Shown here in pieces: positions 1 to 11,222 of a stretch of DNA of 38,994 bases. Source of the stretch: Zancudomyces culisetae (Eukaryota > Kickxellomycota > Harpellomycetes > Harpellales > Legeriomycetaceae); contig LSSK01000847.1 of the NCBI GenBank assembly GCA_001969505.1, positions 1 through 38,994 of the forward strand. Reading direction: 5' to 3'. Within the stretch, counting starts at the first letter, position 1. Every line of letters begins with the position of its first letter. The position numbers and the translations under genes were made by a program. The notes below the pieces were generated by a model that searched no databases, was not told where the DNA came from, and worked only from the letters and a program-made list of their open reading frames with translations.

Positions 1-1166
1 AGTTGAAAAAGATTTATAAATCCCTTAGAATAGCCTGATTCTTTGGGGATTACATATTGTGCGTTTAATATCTCGAATTCTGATATTCCCTGAAATGGTG
101 ATTTTCCGAAACTCATACCATATAGTAACGTCCCTAACAGCCAAACATCCGCTTGTTTTCCTATTTGTACGCTACTATCTCTATTGACCAGTTCTGGTGG
201 GCAGTACTCCAGCGGAAGAAATGTTCTAACCCTGTCCTTGAACTGCTGGAGTTCTTCAAAGCTCATTATAGCTTCACATTCCTCACTGGTCTTGACGTTT
301 CCGAGTCCTGCAAGCACATAGTTACCATTCCCTACTTCGAATATGTTACCTGTGATCAAATTAATGTGAACCAACGCTGGCGAAAGATCATGCATATATT
401 CCAAAATCTCACAAATCTTTTGAAAGTTCTCCAATATTTCGACCTCTTTATTTTCAATAGAGTCTTTACTACCCATCTTCTCCAATTTTCCACTTCCCTC
501 ATAATATTCAAGTATTATATATGCACTTTTTCCTTCCATCTCTACAGAATTTAATTGCGCAAACCGTGGATTGTTTTTAAAAAGGTTCAGATATTTAATC
601 TCGTTTTCAAGCCTTTCTTGTGAAACACTGTCTATAACATTTGTATGCTTCAGCACGTATTTCCGCTTTTCTTCTATTGCTGTCACTAAATATACAGTAG
701 AAAGTAGTCCCTCACTTATTTTCTCATTTATACAGTAGACTACTCCGCTCACTGTCAGCTTTTCTCCGGTTGAAAACACCCTTGTTGGTGGAAAATATGC
801 TATTTTTTCCTTTTTTTGCACCAGCTCTATTGACTTATTCTTCGCTTCATTAAGTTTTCGTATACTACCTTGTTCCCTCCTAGTATACGGGTTTCTTTTT
901 TCGTATAAATTTACATTCTCGGTTCTATTACCTCCGCTTGAGAATATTTGTGCGCCTTCTACATTCGCTGCATATTTGTTTATCCGATTCTTTACTTGGT
1001 ATATTGGCGATTTGTTTGGTGCAGAAAATGTTGTTTGTTTAAATTGTTTTGCCGCCGCTGCCTGATTCAAATTCTCTATTCTAGCAACAACTTTTGAATC
1101 CCATTTGAATTTTCTTCTAGTATTATCGTTCTCATTAGTTTTATCCTCCTCCTTTCCTGGGGCCAT
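1..1166 (-). CDS. NAK-family protein kinase-like protein (probable pseudokinase), 3' part missing
   Basis: The frame is open from the ATG at 1166 to the window edge: 388 residues with no stop, so the C-terminus lies outside. Residues 1-130 are polar and low-complexity. A kinase fold starts near residue 133, with a NAK-like (Ark1/Prk1/AAK1) lead-in and nucleotide loop, SEGLLSTVYLV (151-161). The VAIK lysine is present (YVLK, K173), as is a helix-C glutamate near 187-189. The catalytic HRD is HIN (267-269), so the catalytic Asp is Asn. The catalytic-loop Asn (N274) is kept. DFG is GLG (287-289), so the metal-binding Asp is lost. APE is PPE (323-325). The DVW of subdomain IX (340-342) is kept. 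Known NAK kinases regulate endocytic actin and adaptor proteins. The family call is fairly secure; loss of activity is inferred from the missing residues. The long N-terminal extension is unusual, since most NAK kinases begin near residue 20-40. Confidence 0.82.
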   Translation of the reverse strand, partial: MAPGKEEDKTNENDNTRRKFKWDSKVVARIENLNQAAAAKQFKQTTFSAPNKSPIYQVKNRINKYAANVEGAQIFSSGGNRTENVNLYEKRNPYTRREQGSIRKLNEAKNKSIELVQKKEKIAYFPPTRVFSTGEKLTVSGVVYCINEKISEGLLSTVYLVTAIEEKRKYVLKHTNVIDSVSQERLENEIKYLNLFKNNPRFAQLNSVEMEGKSAYIILEYYEGSGKLEKMGSKDSIENKEVEILENFQKICEILEYMHDLSPALVHINLITGNIFEVGNGNYVLAGLGNVKTSEECEAIMSFEELQQFKDRVRTFLPLEYCPPELVNRDSSVQIGKQADVWLLGTLLYGMSFGKSPFQGISEFEILNAQYVIPKESGYSKGFINLFQ

Positions 1167-4100
1167 CGTTTACTATAACACTATTACTGCTTATTGTACA
1201 CTGGTTACTACACAACTATGTTGGTATCTATGCTCTTCTTAACTTATATATATGTGTATATATTATGTGGTCTTGTTTGGTATCGTTCATTAACTGAAAC
1301 ACACACTATACTATACTCTCACTATTCTATGTCTACTTTCCAACTACTCTTTATTTGATTATAATCCCTTCACTTTCCTTTTCCTTTTCCTTTTCCTTTT
1401 CCTTTTCCTTTTCCTTTTCCTTGTATCCTCTTTTTACTCTAATATCAGTGGGTTTATCTGCTAGATTCACCAAAAATAGCGGCAACACAAAAATATATTT
1501 TAATGTTTGACTGTAAAGCCCACTTAATATATACCTGCTTTTTCCCTTGTCTTTATTAGCCCATCATTTAGTTCTTGCGAACCTAAAGTTCGCTCTTTTT
1601 TTGTTAACGAAAATTGCTTCATCTTTTTTAACGCACTCTCCCACCAATTAATTATCATCCTCTATTGGATCTGATATATTTTGCTATAGTTTTTATGCAG
1701 TGATATTCTAATTGTTATCCTTGTAATTAGGTAATTACGAGGTATTACAATATAATTTGGAATTTTGCACTTGACTAAAATAGACACATCCGAATTAGAA
1801 GCAACCCGATTTACGCACTCTTGGTCTTATTTTCTTTATCATACTTTTTTCCTTTTTTTATTGTGATTAAAAAAAAATTTTCAATGCTAAAATGCTAAAA
1901 CAAACTCTAGTCTAAGCTTCTATTAAAGCGCAAATTTCCACGTAGTTATGGAAGGCCTCAACTTGTTACGGTTTGATGTTTCTCAATTTTGTTTTTTTTA
2001 TTTTGATATTGTAAGAAGGTTATATAATCCATACCACTAACCAATAAATTTTATATTCATTAGTTTAGTTTATAAATCATAAAAACAAACTACAGGCCAA
2101 TCATTATTTTGGTAGCAAAAAAAAATTATTCGCAATCTAACTGGTAGGTGGGGGATCAAAGATGTTGTTTATGCTAACATTGAGGCCTCCCTCTCCCCCA
2201 AATTGCTGTTGGCTATTCGGTTTTTTTTTTGGTCTCACTACACGCAAAATACTAAGCTCGAAATATAAAAAAGTGTACAGATACAAACCTCAAGGTTAAA
2301 GCTATTTTCACTGGTATATAGCACAGGATATTTTAAAATGAACGAGTGCTGTGTAGGTATTTAGAGGGGAAAATTAAGGAGTTTAGCCAGAATTTCCAAT
2401 ATATACTTCTCGCGCTTACACTTGATAAATTTGCATGCGAAAATCCCTATATTTCCGCTTTAAATTAACTCTTTCTAGTTAAGCTTTTACCATTTATCGT
2501 TCAGATATGGCTAATAAAGCCGAACCATATCTACAGACCATTTTGAATTGTCAAGAACAAATCACATATCATGTCGGATAATATTGAATGCTTCAATGAC
2601 GCAAACAATTTTAGGGCTGTTCAGTTGGTTCAACCAGTGGAATGACCACGCTTTTCCCATGCACCCACATCTCTGAATTCTATATCTTGTCACAATCTGG
2701 AAGTTGAGAAATGTAGTTAATGCGGAAATCTGAGCAAACAAGATATTATACTACTTTTTACTATTTTTAGAGCTATATGAGTCGTGAAAAATTATTATCA
2801 TATCTCTATTATTATGAAAAAATTTATTGGAAAATCGCCGGAACTGGATTTATGTTTTGTCATCACTGATATTATACTTTGATGTTATTCAATAATCAGT
2901 TACAATTATTTATCCCCAGTATTTATTTAATTTTTTATTTTTATTATTACTTTTTGGACTGAATGTCTATTTAAAGTATGATAATTACGAGGCCAAAATC
3001 GGTATATATTAAAGCGCCGACTAAATGTATAGTGTGGTTTTATCAATATCCTTCTAAAAAAAAAAGTAATTGAAAGTCATTATTTGTATTGGTTTTTTTT
3101 TGAAAATGTATTAAAACGATGAAAACAGATCAGTCTAGCCCTCCTAGCAATCCCATTAATCAATAAACATAGCTTGAATGTTTTGCTTTCATTGTAAGGA
3201 CGCGTTCTGAATAATGAATAATTAATAACGAATCTTCGAGCTAAATGGTAATGTGGGCGTTTTATCGATTCATAATTATTTGTTGAAATTCACCTTACTT
3301 TTACTCTTTTCTGTTGATGTACTGTTCAAAGTGGAACGTACAAAAGCAATTTATATTTTTAGGTAGTTATGGAATGTCGCGTTTTACTTTAATAGTTTTA
3401 ATATTAGCTATGGGGTTAAGTAGGAAGTTGTCGAAAAAGCTTTTAAATGGTGCAAATGAGCTATAATACTTTTATATTTTTTAATAACACATCAAGCCAC
3501 TTTCGTCAAGTATTACCGAGACACAAAATGTTATGTGTATCAATAAAAACTAAGAGGTTGGAAAGAGTAGCAAAAGTACTATATGTTTAGTTTAGTACAC
3601 AGGATTTGTGCTTGGTGGAAGATCCAACCAAGTATACACGTCAATTATATAGGTATTTGGTAATAATGCTGCATAACCGTACTCTTTTTAAAGTAAAATG
3701 GAGCCAACTTTATATTTGATCCCAAACTGATGCTCTATTTAAATCAAAGGCCACATAAAAAAAGGGGAAAAAAGATTCCGGTGCATAAACATCCTTCGTG
3801 GTTACACTATATGGCACGACAAAGCTGAATTAAAATGACCCATATTATAAAATATTACACTTTATTTTATATATACATTGTTTAATCCAACGTATTTACT
3901 TTTCTATTCACTCTACATTTGTAGCTCCAGCTAGTTGGCTGTTAGAAGCTCTCTGTAGACTTAGAAAATATTATCAAGTACTGGTAAATATCTTGATAGC
4001 GAACCGCAAAGTTGAAGTTTTAATTTGCAGACTAAAAGTAAACATACAGGCACATTATCTGTTTTCATACCATTGGGACACATCTTTATATATTTATGTC

Positions 4101-4494
4101 TTTAGAGTAATATCTATTCTGGCATTGCATTTTACGTGTTTAGTTCGATTCAATTCTAGCTTTTGCTTACTTTTTATTGGAAACAAATATATAAATTAAT
4201 GTTGATATAAAGTACTGGGGATTTGCATTTTGATTCCAAATAATCAAACCTGGCCATTGTACAAAGGCATAAATTCAAAACTTATCCACAAACTCGATTC
4301 AATTTAATTGTAAACAAAAATTTCCAATAACTCCAATGGTTATGTAAAAGCGCATATAAATGTTAAAAACTGTTGTAACAGGCACCAAAGAGTCAAAGGT
4401 TTAAGGTTTTTAATATATATAATTGTAGCAAATATCACTAAAATTGCCCACAAACAATCAGATGCAGTAGATTCTACAAAAAAAAACAAAAAAA
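1167..4494. other. Long intergenic region between divergent genes
   Basis: These 3.3 kb separate the kinase-like gene (-) from the five-exon gene (+), so both promoters should lie here. No open frame is long or coding-like. It is AT-rich with many homopolymeric A/T runs, one hexanucleotide repeat (1377-1422) and no tRNA-like structure. I see nothing else I can name. Confidence 0.6.
1377..1422. repeat. Hexanucleotide microsatellite (CCTTTT)n
   Basis: About 7.5 perfect copies of CCTTTT sit about 210 bp upstream of the kinase-like gene start. On that gene's sense strand the unit reads AAAAGG, so it is a purine tract in the promoter or 5' leader. A shorter relative lies inside the last SLY1 intron. 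Confidence 0.95.
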
Positions 4495-6739
4495 ATGGCA
4501 GAATGGGACAAAGAGAGGGACGAATTAGTCGAGATATACGATGAAAGCCTTGAGAAAGAATATACGATCTTTAACATACCAGAAACGAGACTTCTTTTGA
4601 TTGGAAATTTGGTCGTACAGGCATCAATAGAGTATAAAACGTACGTATATTCAATGATCATATACACACATGATGGATTTCAATACATTTCCAACTACAT
4701 TGTTATAAAAAAATGAATAGTGATAAAGACGAAGAACACAAAAATTTATATGAAAGCGATGATCGACTACAAAGGGATGTCCAAGTAAGTAAAGCCCCGC
4801 GTTAAAATATACGAAGAATCAAATAAATTAAACGTTCAAAGGAAGGAACATTTCAAGGAAAATAAATTTTGATAAAATATGTGTTTTTAGCTTGCCATAA
4901 TAGGGTTGGTAAATGGTCAATTTGTTAATGGAAATGCAAAAGGAAGAGGGTTTTTATTACACGAAGGTAGGAAGAAAAATGTTTTACAGAACTCTTATTG
5001 TGAATAAAGCTAAAAGCAAATTGATTGAGCTGGACTAACATTTAAATAAAAATATTAATGTAGTCAGAAAGAATTGGGATGTGTCCAAGAACTGTAGATT
5101 TACAAAAGATGGGAGTAGATTAGAATGTTCGCAGTACAAGTATCGATTTATGATTGAGTTTTTGGAAACTAACGCTAACGAAAGGTAAGTAATGGATAGA
5201 AAGAAACTTAGTGTATTTTTAACAAATGGAATACTCAACAGTAGATCAGATGGGGTGATTCAGCTTTGGGAGAACAAAACAGGTCTACATAGTGAAATGG
5301 ATATTGGAGTGGGTGATGGATTTCATAATGTCGGCCCAAATACATCTATAGGGAGCGAAGGTACTAAAAAGTTTGTAGATACACGTTTTGAAAGAAATAT
5401 CTCTGAGGCATTGAGCAGTAGTACCTTTAAAAGCAGCACACCAGGCTCAATGGGTAAACACGGGAAAAAACGCGAACATGATGTCTTAAAATACAGTACA
5501 CCCAATAGTAAAGCATTAGGACAGGCTTATAGCGGAGTCAAGACACTGCTGAGCTCAGTTAGAAAAAGAAGCTACGGTAGATTTTCAAGTGAAACATCAT
5601 TCAGTGGTAATGGTGGAGAGCAGGCGTATCAAACATATTCAGGCTCTAAAATATATAAATATGAACCAGTGGATGATGCATCGAATGATGTTTACGTTGG
5701 CACTGCTCATGGATATAGAAACATCATGCCCATTGAATCTAAAGACTTGTCATGTGGCGAAATTTCTAGTTCAAGGACGCCAACCAAGGTGAAAACACCA
5801 ATCACAAAAACACTTCAAGTTTCCACCGCGGATAAATCTGAAAAATACATGAAGAAGTATGGGTTATCAAGTATATCGCCTATACAAAAACGCAAAGAGG
5901 CTTCCGAATCAGTACTGCACCACTCTAGAAGAATTACTACAGGCTCGCTAATTCCATTAAAGTCAGAGCTCGAATCAAATATTTTTGACCGTAAAAACGA
6001 TGAGGGTATATTTGAGATTCAAACATCTATTAGGCCAACAAGAGCTAAAGATGCATTGGTGTCGATGAATAAAGCCAGTTCTATACGTAGAGATCACACA
6101 CCTAAAAGACCGGCTAAACTAAGTGCGTTATATGACGAGTTGACCGAGTCTAGAAAGGCAAAAAAGAGGATAATAAACGAAGAAATTTTGAGGGTGACAA
6201 AAGCAACAGGAGCGAATAAAGATTTAAGTAAGCATCGTGAGAACACAAATGCTACAGAACCTTTTATTTTAGAAGGTAAAAACTCGGACGTGATTTCTGA
6301 GCTCAAGTATAAATCGAATATTTATGATTTAAGGCCATCGGTAGGTAAAAGTACGCTTGATAGGGTACAGCAATCCCAAGAAGGAGTTTTTGGCCATGTG
6401 GATAGAAACCCAACATTAACTGCAGAGTCTCTTAATGGCATTTATTTATCACCCAATAATCATGGACTAAATATCAGGCCTGGGATAAGCAGTGCGTGGA
6501 CCAAGAAGCATAGAAGAGATTTTATTAGTGAGGATCCGACACCCACACATCAAACCAACTTCATATCGTTGAATAATAAGAGCATGTCGAAGAGTGCTCA
6601 GAAAGAAGTCATCTCTGTGCGTGACACTACTAAGGAGGCCAATTTTACCAAGGGTAGGGGTGTTTGGAACACTATCCGATTTTTTGAAAGTATTGCTAAA
6701 TGTAATGCCTCTAATAACACACCATCAAAACGGTTATAG
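4495..6739 (+). CDS. Five-exon protein of unknown function with many CDK-type TP/SP sites
   Basis: Proposed exons are 4495-4640, 4721-4784, 4891-4966, 5064-5184 and 5242-6739; phases fit and give 634 aa. Donors are GTACGT, GTAAGT, GTAGGA and GTAAGT. Intron 3 has a clear branch site, GGACTAAC. Intron 4 is 57 nt, with ACTCAAC almost touching the acceptor. The start ATG follows an A-rich leader. I do not recognise the family. Residues 1-140 look folded (segments IIGLVNGQFV and YKYRFMIEFLE). The rest is Ser/Thr/Lys-rich and probably disordered, with sites such as STPNSK, RTPTK, KTPITK, HTPKR, SPIQKRK and a terminal NTPSKRL. Basic clusters (KHGKKR, RKAKKR, KKHRRD) could be nuclear localisation signals. 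A nuclear, cell-cycle-phosphorylated protein is an inference. The segment after NWDVS faintly recalls a SANTA domain, but I would not assign it. The gene itself is likely real; exon 1 and exon 2 junctions are the least certain. Confidence 0.72.
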
Positions 6740-9700
6740 TTACAGTTTATAAACCACTTTAACCTTACTTTTATTCTGCTAAAGTATACGCTTTGTATTT
6801 ATTCTAGTTTGTATTCAAACCATGCTCGTATCCTGTTGTTTTTATTACCTAAATTTGTGAATATTATTTGTTTACCAGGCTCCACTAAACTGTAATGATT
6901 TGTGGATCAATAAAAGGTGTATCTTTTCCTGTTGTTTTTCATAAAAGAGGATAATTGGCCATCTTAATTTAATAGCACTACTGGGCTTAAATGATAAATA
7001 ATCTGCTTCTCTTGCTCATCAGCATGTGTTTAAATTACACAATGCACCTTGTAAGCTTTGCCCAAAAAAGATAAAAAATCGTTTATTTTTGAATGAAACC
7101 TAAATTAATCTCAAGGGCCTATCTGTTTTTGGGGCTTAACTTTAATTAATTACCCTTTAGCATGTATTTGTTTGTTAATGATTTCATTTCCTTTGCACTT
7201 AATTACGATTCTAAATTAATTGAAAATTTAGTGCTAATTTCATCTTTGTTTTTATGCGGGTATCTTGTTTTGAGATTATATTGGTTGCCACAACTTAACA
7301 AGTGTACTTTTAAGTGAAACTGTATACTGTTCGGGTACCATGCTCGGATTCAGAAGAATAATAAACATAAAATTGCGATTGGATTGATAGGTTGGTGGGC
7401 TGACTCAATTGTATTAAGTATTTTATGTGCTGATTTTTAGTGAATACTGCTTGTGGATATTTCTGAAGGGTTAGAAATGTAAAGACATTTTCAACCCCAT
7501 TCATCACTCCCCAACAATTACTTGTAACATAACACAACACATCACAATACTATATCATTTATGTGACATTGTAACCAATATGATTTGGATGGATAGATAT
7601 TGTCAGATGTACACTTTTCCGTGAACTTTGTACTACAGTACTGATGAAACAAAAGAAAAGGGTGTACATTCTGGAGAAAAGCCTTTTATTATTGCAGAAC
7701 TTACTATCAATTTCTGTTTGCATGTGGACTCATGCCCCAGCAAATCATCTGGATTGGTTTTTCATGACATTGATTGTCTTTCAAGCCGCTACGGCTCCCG
7801 CTTTTGTTCACATCTTCATTTGCTCCGCATCTAGTTATATTGCAATTTTTCTCCGTACCGGCAAGACTCATTGGAAAAAAAAATTTTTTTCTGCTATCAT
7901 GGTTACATGAATGAAATTATTGCTTTTCCTCCTATGATTGTGTGAAAAAAATTAAATTAACTTGTCATCATCTCCAAATTTCCACATAATGTTTATGTTT
8001 TATCTAATATGTGAACACTATATATATAATTTTTTTTTTTTTACCAAAGGGGATTGTTTAATTTTGTAAAACAGCCTTGGGAAAATCAAAACATAAAAAA
8101 CATCTGCATTATTGAATTGCAATGTTTTATACTGCGAGAATCCTTCTTCCCTTAATTTTATTTTTTTGTAGGAAATGGTTTCTGCAAAATTTCATTGAAA
8201 AGTTGTTCGCAAAGGATCAAGTTGAAGAAAATTCCAAAAAACCCACGAATCATTTTTTTCCATTTATCACCGTTTTTTTGTAGAGCAAACGTTTTTTGAG
8301 CCTTGGGAATAAGGGGAAAAAGGAACCAGGTGTGAAATAAAATATTTCATAACTGAAGCTTCGATTTTTTTTTCTACTTAGCTAATTCGCAAATGATGCT
8401 TATAAACTTTTATGTACTGACATATCTCATTCCGCTAAATTAATGTCGTGCGTATACAAAAGCAAAAGATATATATATGTACATATAAATGACATATATA
8501 ACATAAGCTATGCAATGGCTTGTAGTTACAGTGCGGGTACCCTGAACTTTGATCATGATGTGTGCTCCTTTTCGCCACGTTTCATGTCATTTTCAAAATA
8601 CGTATATAGCTATTTGCAAAAGCATAAATGTGACTTATTTAAAACTGTAACTTGATCGAATTTAGAACATAAAGCATGCACTTTATTGATTTACTTAATT
8701 ACCTCTTTACTTATAATTTACACTCGTTTGCAATTCAGTTACCAACAGTTTTTATTTGATAAATTGCGAGGATTACTCATTTAATTAATTTCGTTTGGGA
8801 TGAAATTTACATGTACCAATCCAAGCTACAATAATTTATGGTGTTTTATTTGTGAAATGATAAATAAAAGTAGTGGGCAATAGTTCTGATGTGAAATAAC
8901 AATATGGTGCATAAGATGAAAAAAAAGCTGTTGAGCCTGCGTGGTGGAAAAGAAAAGAACCACCTTTGTGATGTAGGTACATCATTGCTTGTGCTTTTTG
9001 CATTTTTAAGCATTAAAAAAAGCTTTAGAAAGATATCTACGCTTTGAATCCTACCAGGTTTATGGATATGTCAAGATGTGTTTTTCGTGGGTACGTACTC
9101 TTTAATTTAAATATCTACATGATCCCTAGCTCATAGGCAAGAAAAGCACGTAATTATAGCGTATCTTTATAAGCCATAAACGTGCAAGGACCTTTGGGCT
9201 TAGAAACGTCAGTGGGAAGTCAGAATTCGGGAGTTTATTGTACTCGGTTCAATTCATTAAACTAGAATCATTTCAGTTTAATCTAAATTGTATTTATATC
9301 TGACCTTTGATCAATCATGCGGTATTGGATATTTGCTGTGTTAAATTAAAAAAAATTAGCATGTTCTTGTATCAAAAAATATGCTATAGCGCCGTTCATT
9401 TAGCATGTTGGCAAATTTAGATTAAATTGGTTTCAAAATTGCCTTGATGTAATTTAGATTACTTAATAATGTAAAAAATTTGTAAAGAAAAATCTGGAGA
9501 TATACCTCAGTGAACATGTTGGTATGTCTGTTAGGAAATATGCGTATATTTATTGTGTATACGTATTCAGGATACACAACTAGCTATTAATTTTGCCATG
9601 TCGATTGCAAGCATGCTTTTGAAATTCTGAGCATATTTTAACCACACGTGATGCTGGTTTTTAAAATTAACAGTAAAAAAAAACATTTGATTTATGGTAT

Positions 9701-11222
9701 CCGCCTATTCTACCTCGTACACTTACTAGCATCTATTTTTATTGAGTACCCGTCTTAGATATTGAAGCTTTGAAACAGCACATTCTAGATTTGAGTCATA
9801 GTTGTATTGACTACTTTTCCGGGATGATACTAGCATTTTTTTTTGTTTTGTAATGTTAGTCAACCTGCACCATGTAGCTGCTATTTTAGTTGTAAATGGT
9901 GTTACTAATGATAACATCGCCTTTTGGATGTTATTTCCCATCACCACACCTTTCTCCCGTTCATTTCGTTGTGCTCATGTTCTTATTTAACCTAGCAACA
10001 ATTTTTTTGTGCGAATCACTTTCGTTTTAGAAGTCAACTAAAAAATACCGATTGAGTGCGACAAAAGTCCAAAGAATTTAACTTCTAGTATTGTGACAAA
10101 GGGATGATGATAGGACGGCTGAGATACTCTCTTTTTTTGAAACGAGCAGCAGGGTATTTTTTTTTGTAAACTGAGAGTTGCAATGAAATGTTTACTTGTC
10201 TTTTTTATTCGAAATTGAACTAATTATTCAACATATATTACAAATTAACGCGTTGCATAAATCGAGTATTGAAAAGAAGTAAATCAAACCCGAAACGGAA
10301 AGGCGAATTGTTAACTGATGACGATTTACCTAGCAATAGGTGGTGTTTCACCTGCGTATTTTTTGTTACATAAATATGGACTATTTAAATAGATGCATAA
10401 ACGTAAACCGATAAAAAGAATTTTTAATGAATTTCCAAAACGAGCTCGAAGCGAGTATCAACAAATAATGCATAACTTTGTAATCTTGGTTACATAATAG
10501 TTTTTTATTTTTTAAAAATGGTTTTATGGAAGGTGTTCGTTTCTCTTACAATTCCGTGAAGTTTAGTATATTTTTTCGCTTTTTGCTCCACACACAGGCA
10601 AAGGAAATCTAAACATTTGGTGCGTAACCTCTCAGTATTTGGTGATCAAAAAAGTTTTCTTGTAATTTTAGGACTAATTAATAACACACAGCTTGCTTTT
10701 AGAAAGTATTAAAGATATCCACCAAAACTGCTTTTGTAAAAACCGTTGTTTTTCAAAGTTAAAAGCATTTTTGTTAAAATGATCAATTATATTTATTATT
10801 AATTACTATTGGTAAAACAAATTAGCTCAACAAAATAAAAGTTGAAAACTATTAAGCATCAAAATGGTAAAATAGAACATTATATAATTAATTACAAGAC
10901 CAATTCCCTTAAATTCAGAAGGACATCAACCTAAAGCAAAATAATCTGTCGTGACCGGCATTTATTTCAATTCTTGCTCGCTAAATGAGCAACTATTTAA
11001 ATAGAAAAGGACGCACGCTATATATAACAGCTAATCTCAGGACATTATACACCCGGTATCAAACCACCTTGATGTTAAAATTTACCGGCTTTTTACTTTT
11101 GCATTTACACTCTATATTATAGAAATAGATCAATCGGTATATATATTCCGTTTTTCTTTGTAGTATACTAAAAGTGAGCCTGAAGTGTTGGTGCATAGTT
11201 AACTTTAAAAATATATTCAACA
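6740..11222. other. 4.5-kb intergenic region upstream of the homeodomain gene
   Basis: This is the longest gene-free stretch in the window. Open frames are short, overlap in different phases and have the low-complexity composition expected of AT-rich non-coding DNA. No tRNA, small-RNA or repeat family is recognisable. It is the shared space between the 3' end of the five-exon gene and the promoter of the homeodomain gene, so much of it may be regulatory sequence of the latter. That is inferred from position only. Confidence 0.55.
11019..11027 (+). promoter_or_regulatory. TATA-box candidate for the homeodomain gene
   Basis: TATATATAA lies about 195 bp before the ATG at 11223, a usual yeast distance. 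TATA-like strings are common in this AT-rich DNA, so the call rests on position. Confidence 0.35.

Noticed and set aside
153-554. 133-codon plus-strand open frame
   Set aside because: It lies antisense to the kinase-like gene, whose minus-strand frame shows clear family motifs.
4146-4155. AGTTCGATTC, similar to a tRNA B box
   Set aside because: No A box at the right distance and no acceptor stem can be drawn.
7628-7834. Short frame containing HSGEKPF, like a C2H2 zinc-finger linker
   Set aside because: No Cys pair or properly spaced His precedes or follows it; a chance match.
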